The translations under genes and the position numbers were made by a program. From assembly GCA_902764915.1 (NCBI GenBank), contig CACWXY010000001.1, positions 124,001-188,000 of the forward strand: DNA of 64,000 nt, written 5' to 3'. This document shows positions 20,633 through 28,521 of the stretch, piece after piece. The notes under the pieces were generated by a model. That model searched no databases, was not told where the DNA came from, and saw nothing but the letters and a program-made list of their open reading frames with translations. Position 1 is the stretch's first letter. Each line of letters opens with the position of its first letter. The stretch comes from an uncultured Eubacteriales bacterium (lineage in GTDB: Bacteria; Bacillota; Clostridia; Christensenellales; Aristaeellaceae).

Positions 20633-21127
20633 ATGTCACCCAGCACCATTGTAATTTTCCTAATTATCTATTTTCTCTTCAGTGCGTTCGGAACCAAAAA
20701 GAAAGGAAAACAGTCGGGCAAAAAATCTTCCCTTCCGGTTCATCCTCGCACCGTCACCCATCCCGTGCAGGCAAAGACAGTGAAAGCCGAAAAAGAGAGC
20801 AGCCCCTCTCCTGTAAAGCCTGATCCGTCACTTCAGGAAGACACCATGCTTCCGCCGCGCGAAGAATCCTTACAGCCCACAGTCGCGGTGACACCTCATG
20901 ATCACTCCGATATGTTTATGGGAAGCTTGAGCACCGATCAGACAGAAGGCAGTATCATGGATATGCCCTCGGACCACAGCGAAGAGCTGTTTGTTGAAAA
21001 ACAGACGGTCAGTGCGTCGCCAGAACCGGCCCGTTCCCCACTGCACTTTTCCGACAACGAATATGTCAATGCCGTCATCCTGCAGGAGGTCCTGCCCCGA
21101 AGGCAGCGTCCCTACTGCGGAAGATAA
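20633..21127 (+). CDS. Membrane-anchored hypothetical protein following floA
   Basis: A 164-residue protein with an N-terminal transmembrane helix (IVIFLIIYFLFSAF, about 5-20), then a Lys/Pro/Ser-rich basic stretch and an acidic, apparently disordered tail. No domain recognised. The start at 20633 has GGGAGG upstream and lies 24 bases after the floA stop. Position suggests a floA-associated factor, but sequence alone does not show this. Confidence 0.6.
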   Translation: MSPSTIVIFLIIYFLFSAFGTKKKGKQSGKKSSLPVHPRTVTHPVQAKTVKAEKESSPSPVKPDPSLQEDTMLPPREESLQPTVAVTPHDHSDMFMGSLSTDQTEGSIMDMPSDHSEELFVEKQTVSASPEPARSPLHFSDNEYVNAVILQEVLPRRQRPYCGR

Positions 21128-21132
21128 CCGAT

Positions 21133-21165
21133 CAGGCGCTTTCCTGTGACCCAGGAAAGCGCCTG
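21133..21165 (+). repeat. Perfect 14-bp hairpin before the LytTR regulator
   Basis: CAGGCGCTTTCCTG (21133-21146), 5-base loop, CAGGAAAGCGCCTG (21152-21165). A GC-rich perfect stem 5 bases after the previous stop and 22 bases before the regulator ATG. No T tract follows, so it may be a mRNA-stability or attenuating element rather than a standard terminator. Confidence 0.6.
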
Positions 21166-21187
21166 CATTACAGAAAGGAAACTGACC

Positions 21188-21937
21188 ATGCACGACATTT
21201 CTGTCATCATTGCCGACGACGATGAAGGCATGCGGCTGATTGAAAGGAAACTGATTCAGAAAGCCGAGGGCTTTGTCCTTATCGGAGAGGCCCGGAATGG
21301 AATCGAACTTATGCAGCTCGTCGAGGACAGCCATCCTCAGGTCGTCTTTCTTGATGTGGAAATGCCCGGAAAGACCGGCGTTGAATGTGCCCGGCTGATT
21401 CAGGACATGGATCCATCGATTATTCTGATCTTCGCCACTGCACATGATCAGTATATGGGGGATGCGTTTGAAGTCTACGCTTTTGATTATCTGATCAAGC
21501 CCTTCAAGGTTGCGCGTGTTGAGCAGACACTGGATCGGATCCGCGAGCGGGTTATACAGCGAGAGTCAGCCCCGGTCTCTGCAGCGCCTCGTTTTCAGCG
21601 TACAGCCAGCGGACGGCTTATGCTGCGGCATAAGGACGGCATCAGTTTTGTGGATATGAACGAAATTCTCCTGATCCAGAGGGAAGACCGTTCCACAGTG
21701 ATATATACCACTGGAGAAGGACGCTTTGTCACCTCTGATACGCTGGCCGAGACAGAATCCCGTCTGGATCCGCAGGTCTTTTTCCGCTGTCATAAATCCT
21801 ACATCATCAACCTTAACCATATTACAGATATCACACCCTATGGCCGCTGGACCTATATTGTAAAACTGGAAGGAACCAAACATGACGCGCTGATCACGCA
21901 TGAGAAGTATGAAGAACTGGAAAGAATGTTTTCCTGA
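21188..21937 (+). CDS. LytTR-family response regulator
   Basis: A 249-residue two-domain regulator. The receiver (1-120) has acidic residues at 10-12 (ADDDEG), phospho-acceptor Asp56 (FLDVEMPG), FATAHDQ and the conserved YLIKPF lysine. The LytTR DNA-binding domain (about 145-249) contains RDRSTVIYTTGEGRFVTSDTL-type sequence, FFRCHKSYIINLNHI and a basic C-terminus. No sensor kinase is adjacent, so its partner must lie elsewhere. The ATG at 21188 follows GAAAGGAAAC. It may be co-transcribed with the nfeD-floA genes, though a strong hairpin lies between. Confidence 0.92.
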   Translation: MHDISVIIADDDEGMRLIERKLIQKAEGFVLIGEARNGIELMQLVEDSHPQVVFLDVEMPGKTGVECARLIQDMDPSIILIFATAHDQYMGDAFEVYAFDYLIKPFKVARVEQTLDRIRERVIQRESAPVSAAPRFQRTASGRLMLRHKDGISFVDMNEILLIQREDRSTVIYTTGEGRFVTSDTLAETESRLDPQVFFRCHKSYIINLNHITDITPYGRWTYIVKLEGTKHDALITHEKYEELERMFS

Positions 21938-22083
21938 CCCATGCATTATCCTGCAGACAAAGGCATCTCTGCAGTCGCGGTCATCAGCCGCCGAATGTCT
22001 ATCTTCTCAGCGACCATCAATTCCTCTGCAGCCTTTATTCCTGCAGAAGAGCAGAAAGCACGAAAATCCCTGCATTTTTCATC
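21938..22083. other. Spacer with four CTGCAG motifs, otherwise nothing recognised
   Basis: Between the regulator and the rpmB promoter I see no gene. The hexamer CTGCAG occurs at 21951, 21969, 22026 and 22041, as two pairs with 18- and 15-base spacing. This may be chance, or binding sites for the adjacent LytTR protein. Confidence 0.3.
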
Positions 22084-22112
22084 TTGCGCGTTGTCCCCGA
22101 TCGTGCTACAAT
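22084..22112 (+). promoter_or_regulatory. Sigma-A promoter of rpmB
   Basis: TTGCGC (22084-22089), 17-base spacer, TACAAT (22107-22112), about 45 bases before the rpmB start. Confidence 0.8.
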
Positions 22113-22158
22113 GAGCCCGCTTTGATGTGTCTTGACTCCACTAAGGAGGGGAATGAAC

Positions 22159-22380
22159 ATGGGTAAGTTTTGTCAAGTATGTGGCAAAGGTCTGCTCAAC
22201 GGCAATCTGGTAAGCCATTCCAACCGCAAGACCCATACCACCTGGGCACCCAATGTGCAGCGTGTTCATGTGGTTGTCAACGGGGCTGTCAAGCGGATGA
22301 ATGTGTGCACCCGTTGCCTGCGCAGCGGCAATGTGCAGCGCGCTGTGCCGAAGACCCACACTGTTGAAGTTGAGGCATAA
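22159..22380 (+). CDS. rpmB: 50S ribosomal protein L28
   Basis: A 73-residue basic ribosomal protein. MGKFCQVCGKG carries a zinc-type CxxC, with the second pair in VCTRCLRSG, so this is the zinc-binding (C+) form. VSHSNRKTHTTWAPN is the L28 signature. AAGGAGG lies 12 bases before ATG 22159. A second ATG at 22153 is too close to the Shine-Dalgarno. It is monocistronic between its own promoter and a strong terminator. Confidence 0.95.
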   Translation: MGKFCQVCGKGLLNGNLVSHSNRKTHTTWAPNVQRVHVVVNGAVKRMNVCTRCLRSGNVQRAVPKTHTVEVEA

Positions 22381-22382
22381 GA

Positions 22383-22428
22383 CCAAAAAACAAAAAAAGC
22401 GGCATCAGTCGCTTTTTTTGTTTTTTGG
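22383..22428. terminator. 19-bp perfect hairpin terminator after rpmB
   Basis: A perfect 19-bp inverted repeat (22383-22401 and 22410-22428) with an 8-base loop: A6 and A7 tracts on one arm and T7 and T6 tracts on the other around a GCG core. It reads as a terminator on both strands. Confidence 0.9.
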
Positions 22429-22536
22429 AAAGCATTGTCTCTCGCACAGATTGTTTTTTCTTTTGCCAAGAAGGCATGCCGCTTTTTATCCAAGCGGTTT
22501 CTCGTCTGATTTTTGACTGGAAGGAAAAAAGCTCTC

Positions 22537-22648
22537 TGTGCTTCGGGCGGGTAGGACTGTTTGATGAGGCCTGCGCCATTCACTTATGGAAGCTTTCAAC
22601 GGTTGGAAGGACTGCCGCTCTGACCTCACCATGTAAGCCTGCCGCACA
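22537..22648. ncRNA. Candidate rod-like structured RNA
   Basis: In the gene-free 22429-22720 stretch, nested complementary segments form a rod. TGTGC (22537-22541) and GGCGGG (22546-22551) pair with CCTGCC and GCACA (22638-22648). Inside, TGATGAGG (22562-22569) pairs with CCTCACCA (22624-22631) with one mismatch, and two smaller hairpins lie within. Internal loops of about 10 and 6 bases recall the layout of 6S RNA, but I cannot match a conserved 6S sequence. On the minus strand a T6 tract follows the stem, so the strand is open. No clear promoter was found. Confidence 0.25.
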
Positions 22649-22720
22649 CTCCTCGAAAAAAGATCGCGTGCCTGCCCACAGCGCAGAAGACGCATTGGAA
22701 TGAGGTTCCAGGTAAAAATG

Positions 22721-23791
22721 CTACGGCGCCAATCCTTCGTCTGTCCATGGCATTCGTCGGATGCGCAGTCGATTCAGGCAGGATCCGAAATCCTGTATAC
22801 CCCCTGCGCAATAAGCAAGATACAGCGCCGTTCCATGCTCATAAATCGCCGTATAACAGTAACCTGCTGACGGATCATCTTCAATCATCTGCGGCTGACT
22901 CCATGTGCTTCCCTCGTCAGTACTGCGTGCATAGACCAGAGGATATCGTCCATCCGTTACCGTATCTTCCTGTGACAGATTGTTTTTCGGAACAGGATTC
23001 CAGACAGCGAGCAGTGCTCCGTTTTTCAGTTTCTTCATGGACAGAGGAGACAGAGGAGATGTAAACCATGAAGGTCTGGCTTCAGACCAGTGTGCTCCAT
23101 TGTCCCGTGACACAAATGCATACTGTCTCCCCATGTCTGTTCTTGCCCATCCAAAGAGATGCCCACGGCTCAGCTCCACAATGCCTGGCTCCTGTAAGCC
23201 GGATTGTGAAAGGGGGATGTCCAAGGATATGTGCTCATCGCTCTCATGCCATGCATGTCCATCGTCATCGGAATAGAAAAAGACGACTCGTGAAGGAACA
23301 AATCGCAGTCTTCCGTCCGCAGTCAGCTCATTTTGATGCTCCGCTGCAGGCAGAAGAATTCTGCCGGATGAGGTCCGGATTGCCCGATCATTATTCATGA
23401 CATAATACCCTTTGCGCGTTGAACACGTAATCGGTACACTCCACGTTCTTCCGCCATCCTTGGAGCGCTGCAAAACCACTGACATGTCCAGCCAGCTCCT
23501 CCGTACCAGATAAAACAGACCGATATCACCATTCTGCATCCGCATAAGAGACACACTCATGATATTCATAGCGTTATAATCCCTGGCTCGTGCTACAGCC
23601 CAGGGCTCGCTCCAGGTATGTCCGTTGTCTGTCGATCGAATTCCATGAATGTCCGCATGCGTGTAGTCCCGTGCTTTTTCCCCCGAAAAAGCAGAATAGA
23701 GAAACAGCAGTTCATTCGGTCCATTTTCGATGAATGCCCCTTCACTGTTTCTGGGGTTTCCGGCCCGAGGTATCAGATCATATGTTTCCAT
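22721..23791 (-). CDS. Sialidase-like Asp-box (BNR) family enzyme, intracellular
   Basis: A 356-residue six-bladed beta-propeller protein. Five Asp-box motifs are visible: STDNGHTW, SKDGGRTW, SDDDGHAW, SRDNGAHW and STDEGSTW, spaced along the chain. PRNSEGAFIE near the N-terminus is typical of the bacterial sialidase-like family. There is no signal peptide, so it should be cytoplasmic. The ATG at 23791 has AAGGAAAAG upstream. It lies downstream of an ABC importer on the same strand and may act on the imported compound. A true sialidase activity is not established; other glycosidases share the fold. Confidence 0.8.
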   Translation of the reverse strand: METYDLIPRAGNPRNSEGAFIENGPNELLFLYSAFSGEKARDYTHADIHGIRSTDNGHTWSEPWAVARARDYNAMNIMSVSLMRMQNGDIGLFYLVRRSWLDMSVVLQRSKDGGRTWSVPITCSTRKGYYVMNNDRAIRTSSGRILLPAAEHQNELTADGRLRFVPSRVVFFYSDDDGHAWHESDEHISLDIPLSQSGLQEPGIVELSRGHLFGWARTDMGRQYAFVSRDNGAHWSEARPSWFTSPLSPLSMKKLKNGALLAVWNPVPKNNLSQEDTVTDGRYPLVYARSTDEGSTWSQPQMIEDDPSAGYCYTAIYEHGTALYLAYCAGGIQDFGSCLNRLRIRRMPWTDEGLAP

Positions 23792-23961
23792 CCGTCTTTT
23801 CCTTTCCTGCTGCGCCATTTCATGCGCTCTCCCGCGTCCGTCCCGCTCCCTGCAATCAATAGCGTCCGCAGGAGCAGCCTGACGCGGAAAAAAGCCGCTT
23901 CCCCACAAACCCACAGTCCCTTGTCACAGCCTTATCAGCCACTTCGCACCGGAGCAAGGGA

Positions 23962-23994
23962 AAAGGCATGTCCGGATGACCCGTCCATGCCTTT
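23962..23994 (-). terminator. Possible weak terminator after the ABC ATPase gene
   Basis: AAAGGCATG and CATGCCTTT form a 9-bp stem with a 15-base loop. On the minus strand only TTTT follows. It could partly separate the importer genes from the Asp-box enzyme gene. Confidence 0.45.
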
Positions 23995-24002
23995 GTCCTG
24001 CC

Positions 24003-25097
24003 TCACATGGCAAGCGTCCCTTTCCCGATATTCTTCCCGGTTTCCTTATCAAACAGTACCGCCGCCTTATGAAAAGAGAATCTCACACGCGCATCCACCG
24101 GATAGTCCACATCCCCGAACACAACGGCTGTCAGAGAGGTTCCGTTCACATCCAGTTTCACGGTCGTCTCCATGCCAGACGGCAGCGTAGAATATACCGT
24201 CGCTTCTACATCCCCGTCCTCATCGATATGAATATATTCCGGCCGAATTCCGACAACAACTTCCCTTTCACCGAGTTCTTCGCTGTTTTCTTTGAAAAAC
24301 TGTGCTTTCATGCCGCCAAAGGAGAGCATGCCGTTGTGCTCAAGATGACCGTCAATGAAGTTCATTGTAGGATTGCCCATAAAGTCGGCGACAAAGAGAT
24401 TGGCAGGATTATTGTACATTTCCAGCGGCGGAGCATACTGCTGAAGCACACCGGTTTCCATAATACAGACTCTTGTGGACAGCGTCATTGCCTCCAGCTG
24501 ATCATGGGTCACATAGACAAACGTAGAATCCGTATCTCTGTGCAGGCGCTTCAATTCTGTGCGCATCTCCATGCGCAGCTTGGCATCCAGATTGGAAAGC
24601 GGTTCATCCATGAACAGCACTTTCGGTCCAGGCGCCAGTGTGCGCGCTATCGCCACGCGCTGCTGCTGGCCACCTGACAGCTCACTGGGATACCTTTTCT
24701 CAAAAGCTTCGATTTTCAGCATTTTCAGAAGTTCTGTTACACGCTCTCGTATCCGGTTCTTATCCCATTTCAGGTTTTCCAGTCCGAAAGCGATATTCTG
24801 ATATACGGTCATATGCGGCCACAGCGCATAGTTCTGAAAGAGAAAACCCACGTCCCGCTTGTTAGGCGGAAGATTAATGCCCTTGTCCGCATCAAAGACA
24901 ACCTTGTCATCAATGGCAATGGTCCCTTCTGTGGGCGTTTCCAGTCCAGCAATCATACGCAGCGTTGTCGTCTTTCCGCATCCGGAAGGTCCCAGCAGCG
25001 TAATAAACGAATTGCTCTCAATATTCAGATTCAGATTGTCAACCGCAACAAATTTGCCAAAACGCTTGGCAACATTCTTCAGTGTAATTGCAGGCAT
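24003..25097 (-). CDS. ABC importer ATP-binding protein with TOBE domain
   Basis: A 364-residue ATPase. Walker A is GPSGCGKTTT, the Q-loop FLFQNYALWPHMTV, the signature LSGGQQQRVAIAR, Walker B VLFMDEPLSNLD, and the switch histidine lies in YVTHDQ. A C-terminal TOBE region with VVGIRPEYI covers about 270-364. This architecture occurs in sugar, polyamine and ferric-type importers. It overlaps the permease gene by one base (TGATG). Confidence 0.93.
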   Translation of the reverse strand: MPAITLKNVAKRFGKFVAVDNLNLNIESNSFITLLGPSGCGKTTTLRMIAGLETPTEGTIAIDDKVVFDADKGINLPPNKRDVGFLFQNYALWPHMTVYQNIAFGLENLKWDKNRIRERVTELLKMLKIEAFEKRYPSELSGGQQQRVAIARTLAPGPKVLFMDEPLSNLDAKLRMEMRTELKRLHRDTDSTFVYVTHDQLEAMTLSTRVCIMETGVLQQYAPPLEMYNNPANLFVADFMGNPTMNFIDGHLEHNGMLSFGGMKAQFFKENSEELGEREVVVGIRPEYIHIDEDGDVEATVYSTLPSGMETTVKLDVNGTSLTAVVFGDVDYPVDARVRFSFHKAAVLFDKETGKNIGKGTLAM

Positions 25098-26923
25098 CAG
25101 CCGCCGACCCCCTTATCTATGGATGCACCCGTCAGCTTATTGACGGTAAAGTTCACAAGAAGCACTACCACGATAATCAGAAGGTTTATCGCGTTGCCGA
25201 ACTGGGCCCAGCCCTTCTCCGAGTATTGCATGAGCATGGTTGTCAGAATGGTATTGCTTGTGGGAACCAACAGCACAAACAATGACAGTTCCCGCATGCA
25301 GGATACCATAGGCAGGAGATACCCTGAAAGGAAAGAGGACTTCTGTATCGGGAAAATAACACGGATCATGCGCTTCCACCATGGAACGCCGGTAATCACT
25401 GCCGCTTCCTCAATCTCCCCGGAGAGCTGCAGCATGGCATTGACTCCGGAGCGGGAAGCAAACGGCAGATACTTAACTGAGCCCACCAGTCCCAGCAGCA
25501 GGAATCCCCTGAGCCATGGCAGTTTGGAGGACATGGCCAGATAAATTGCACCGAAAGCCAGGGAGGGCATAAGATAGGGGAAGAAGGACAGGGAATTCAC
25601 CCAGGAAGCGAGCTTGCTTCCGCGGCGCTTCGCTACGCCATACCCTACCAGGATACCGCAGGTGCCGGCAACCAGCGCACATGTCACTGCCAGTCCCAGA
25701 CTGTACCCCAGGGCATTCCATACCTTGGGATTGAGGAGTATGCCGGTGCTGTCTCCCTGATCCAGACGTTTGTCCAGGTCCGTTCCGATCCAGAAATCCA
25801 GTGTCATATTACTGAGGCTGTAATCCCCGGCTTTGATAATCACTGACTCCAGTGCAAAGGTGACAAGCGGAACCACAGCCACAAGAAGGAGGACAATGAC
25901 CAGAAGGATCGCCACCGGACGATTGGCTTTGCCCAGGTTAATCTTGCTGATCTGTCCGGACTTGCCGGTGACGGTTGTAAACTGTTTGCGGCTGTTGGTG
26001 ACTTTCTGGTTCAGAAGAAGAATACCCACACCAAAAAGAATCATTACACCGACAATAATATAGGCCTGCCCCGGATAGCTGTCCATAAGGGACTTCATTT
26101 TGGTGGAGAGCACATAATAGCGCACCGGAGATCCCAGGAATACAGGGACCGAATAAGCACTCATGGAACTGGCAAACACAAGCAGAAAAGTGGATAGCAT
26201 GGCAGGCTTCACGATCGGAAGCGTAATCCGCCATATGATCCGGGGACGGCTGGTCTTAAGAATGGTAGCTGCCTCTTCCAGGTTGGCATCCATATTGCGC
26301 AGAATACCGCCAATGAGAATATAGGCAAAAGGCGCATAGTGAAGCCCCAGAACCAGTGCGATAGGAAACGCGCCGTAGACAAACCATTCCGGGAGGAAAA
26401 TGTGGAACACGGACGCCATGATGCCATTGGATGTCTTCAGTCCGATATTCACGTTCTTGAAAAAAGTTTCCCAGAAAAGGGCCAATGTCCATGACGGCAT
26501 GATATAGGGAAAAGTAAACACGCCGGAAATGAACTTCTTATAGCGCAGATTGGTTCGTGTCACAAGGAAGGCGACCACGCCGCCAAAAAGGATGGCAATC
26601 ACGGAGGCTGCCACTGACACAATCAGCGTATTCAGGAAAGGCTGATAAAACTGAATCCAGCTGTAATCATTCTCCTGGGTGGCAAAAAGCCGGGTAAAAT
26701 GATACAGGGAAAGCGTGCCGGCCGCTTCCTTCGCTGCCCTCGCTTCTCTTCCCGTGTGGATCGTAACAGTCTCCACCAGCATGGAAATCAGCGGATACAG
26801 TGTCAGGACTGTCAGCGTCAGGAAAAAAATCAGGAGAATCAGGTTTGCCGGCTTGGAAAACCATGAGCGCACACGCCCTCTGAAACGCAGAAAGCTCGTG
26901 CTTGAAGCTTTGACTCCGTCCAT
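25097..26923 (-). CDS. ABC importer permease, fused ferric-type (FbpB-like)
   Basis: A 608-residue membrane protein with two homologous permease halves of about six helices each. The first coupling EAA-type loop is near residue 220 (NLEEAATILKTSRPRIIWRITLPIV), the second near 540 (EIEEAAVITGVPWWKRMIRVIFPI). Fused permeases of this type belong to iron(III), phosphonate, thiamine or sugar-phosphate importers, so the substrate cannot be named. The ATG at 26923 follows AAAGGAGG. Confidence 0.92.
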   Translation of the reverse strand: MDGVKASSTSFLRFRGRVRSWFSKPANLILLIFFLTLTVLTLYPLISMLVETVTIHTGREARAAKEAAGTLSLYHFTRLFATQENDYSWIQFYQPFLNTLIVSVAASVIAILFGGVVAFLVTRTNLRYKKFISGVFTFPYIMPSWTLALFWETFFKNVNIGLKTSNGIMASVFHIFLPEWFVYGAFPIALVLGLHYAPFAYILIGGILRNMDANLEEAATILKTSRPRIIWRITLPIVKPAMLSTFLLVFASSMSAYSVPVFLGSPVRYYVLSTKMKSLMDSYPGQAYIIVGVMILFGVGILLLNQKVTNSRKQFTTVTGKSGQISKINLGKANRPVAILLVIVLLLVAVVPLVTFALESVIIKAGDYSLSNMTLDFWIGTDLDKRLDQGDSTGILLNPKVWNALGYSLGLAVTCALVAGTCGILVGYGVAKRRGSKLASWVNSLSFFPYLMPSLAFGAIYLAMSSKLPWLRGFLLLGLVGSVKYLPFASRSGVNAMLQLSGEIEEAAVITGVPWWKRMIRVIFPIQKSSFLSGYLLPMVSCMRELSLFVLLVPTSNTILTTMLMQYSEKGWAQFGNAINLLIIVVVLLVNFTVNKLTGASIDKGVGG

Positions 26924-26952
26924 GGGAATGCCTCCTTTCCTAAAAATCGATG

Positions 26953-26984
26953 TAAAAAAGCGGGACGGGTTGTCTCCGTCCCGC
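26953..26984 (-). terminator. Terminator between binding-protein and permease genes
   Basis: On the minus strand GCGGGACGG, 7-base loop, CCGTCCCGC (26960-26984) followed by TTTTTT. It lies inside the transporter operon and probably sets the binding protein above the permease in amount. Confidence 0.9.
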
Positions 26985-27007
26985 CGGTTGGGGCCTTACG
27001 CTGCGGA

Positions 27008-28150
27008 TCAGTTCTGGCAGTGCTGAAGAATAAAGTCTTCCACTTCGAAATTCTCCAGAATATAGTCCGCGTCCTCCATCACCAGGGTGTTCTTCCACAC
27101 ATCAATGGTCAGATCTCCCTCGTTGACGGTAATCGCACTGTTGGGAGAATAGGCACCAATGCTCTTTCCCCAGGGCTGGAAGCCTTCCTGGGTCATCAGG
27201 TACTCAATAAAGAGCATGCCTGTATAAGGCCGCGTTGCTTTAGTATTGATCATGGTATACATGGGATACATAAAACCGGCAAACGGTTCCACCGCATAAC
27301 CGGAAGCTGTGGCATCATACTGGGCAACTGTCAGGTTATCCGTAAGCACGGAGGAGGAACGCAGCTTGCTGAGCACGAACAGGCCGATCTTGCCGGCTGC
27401 TGTTTCCTGGCTGACTTCTTCAGCAATGGAAGTATCGGACTTGCCAAAAGTTACATTGTCCAGGAATTCGGCGATCCATTTATAACCGGCATTCTTGTAT
27501 TCGCCCAGATCAATGTCTTCGCCCTTCCATGCCTTGTATGCCTCTGCCAGCTTGTCAGCCCACTCATCCTTGGTGCACATAACCAGGAAGTTCATGTTGA
27601 CCTTCTCGCTTTCAGGATTCTTGAAGATCACATTCCCCTTCATCTCCGGTGCGGTCAGTTCCCATACATTGTGAATGGCAGGGACGCTGTCACCCAGATT
27701 GTTATAGATGAAAAGCTTGTTGATGTACTGATGCACAAGAGCAGGCTGCTGATCTGCTTCATCCAGCACATCCTTTACTTCGGAGGGTACGAAATTGATG
27801 ACCAGTCCCTCGTCAATGGCATCGGTCAGCTGTGCACCATCCTGGATCATGACCATGTCAGCCGCAGCATTGCCGTTTTCATTGCGCAGCTTGGTATAGA
27901 TCTCCTGGTCCTTGAGGTTGCTGGATTCCAGAGGAATATTATACAGTGCTGCAAAGTCTTCCGCTGCCGTAGCAATACGGCTGGTATTTCCGTAAACAAC
28001 AAAGGTACCGCTCTCAGCAAGCGCTTTTTCCACCAGTTCGTCATGGCTCAGCAATTCGCCTTCCGCTACATCGGCTGCCACATCCGCCAGTGCCTGTGTG
28101 AGACTCATCGCCATCACGAATGCAAGAACCAGAGAAAGAAACTTCTTCAT
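27008..28150 (-). CDS. ABC importer substrate-binding protein, ferric-type family
   Basis: A 380-residue extracellular binding protein. The signal peptide is MKKFLSLVLAFVMAMSLTQALA. Unusually for a Gram-positive there is no lipobox cysteine, so cleavage probably follows ALA. The mature part begins with a strand and loop typical of family 1 binding proteins (FVVYGNTSRIATAAEDF) and has NVWELTAPEMKGNVIF and YPMYTMINTKATRP. The substrate is unknown; iron, phosphonates, polyamines and sugar acids are all possible. It is the first gene of the importer operon, with its own promoter, a leader of about 100 bases, and a terminator after it. Confidence 0.88.
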   Translation of the reverse strand: MKKFLSLVLAFVMAMSLTQALADVAADVAEGELLSHDELVEKALAESGTFVVYGNTSRIATAAEDFAALYNIPLESSNLKDQEIYTKLRNENGNAAADMVMIQDGAQLTDAIDEGLVINFVPSEVKDVLDEADQQPALVHQYINKLFIYNNLGDSVPAIHNVWELTAPEMKGNVIFKNPESEKVNMNFLVMCTKDEWADKLAEAYKAWKGEDIDLGEYKNAGYKWIAEFLDNVTFGKSDTSIAEEVSQETAAGKIGLFVLSKLRSSSVLTDNLTVAQYDATASGYAVEPFAGFMYPMYTMINTKATRPYTGMLFIEYLMTQEGFQPWGKSIGAYSPNSAITVNEGDLTIDVWKNTLVMEDADYILENFEVEDFILQHCQN

Positions 28151-28257
28151 ACTTACTGCCTCCCGTGTAAAATCTGGTCAAGTGCCGGCATTGAATCACC
28201 GTTCAGAAAGAAAACAATAATATGCATCTGTAAACGCCGTTCACTTAAACATGGTCT

Positions 28258-28285
28258 ATTATAGCATTTTTTCACCCAGACACAA
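28258..28285 (-). promoter_or_regulatory. Promoter of the ABC importer operon
   Basis: Minus-strand TTGTGT (28280-28285), 16-base spacer, perfect TATAAT (28258-28263). The leader downstream contains two TGAACGG copies, which could be operator half-sites (inference). Confidence 0.7.
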
Positions 28286-28373
28286 CCATATATATGCGTT
28301 TTTCCAGATGTTCCTTCACTGGCCAGCGTGCTGAAAGCCCCTGTTTTCTCTGCAAATCCGCGCATTTCCTTCA

Positions 28374-28403
28374 TTGACACTCATTTTTTCCAAAGTGTAT
28401 AAT
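28374..28403 (+). promoter_or_regulatory. Sigma-A promoter of the ilv-leu operon
   Basis: Perfect TTGACA (28374-28379), 18-base spacer, perfect TATAAT (28398-28403). Confidence 0.88.
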
Positions 28404-28412
28404 TGTTTTCGT

Positions 28413-28486
28413 CTGCAGGATAGCGTATTATCGCGCGCCTGCAGTCCGGTGTCTGCCGCCCAGGAAACGGTAGCAGGCTTCTTTTT
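28413..28486 (+). promoter_or_regulatory. Candidate attenuator in the ilvB leader
   Basis: The roughly 110-base leader holds a hairpin CTGCAGG/CCTGCAG (28413-28444), then a second stem GTCTGC with GCAGGC (28451-28478) followed by TTCTTTTT. This layout fits transcription attenuation. I see no T-box consensus and no clear leader peptide with repeated Leu/Ile/Val codons, so the signal is unknown. Confidence 0.45.
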
Positions 28487-28521
28487 CTATCATTTCGCTA
28501 AAGCCAGGGAGGCGATCGCGC

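Noticed and set aside
22721-23914. Longer form of the Asp-box enzyme starting at 23914
   Set aside because: The extra 41 residues are Arg/Pro-rich and not family-like; ATG 23791 has a ribosome-binding site and gives the expected N-terminus.
28404-28521. T-box riboswitch before ilvB
   Set aside because: No T-box core (TGGNACCGCG) and the leader is too short for a specifier stem.
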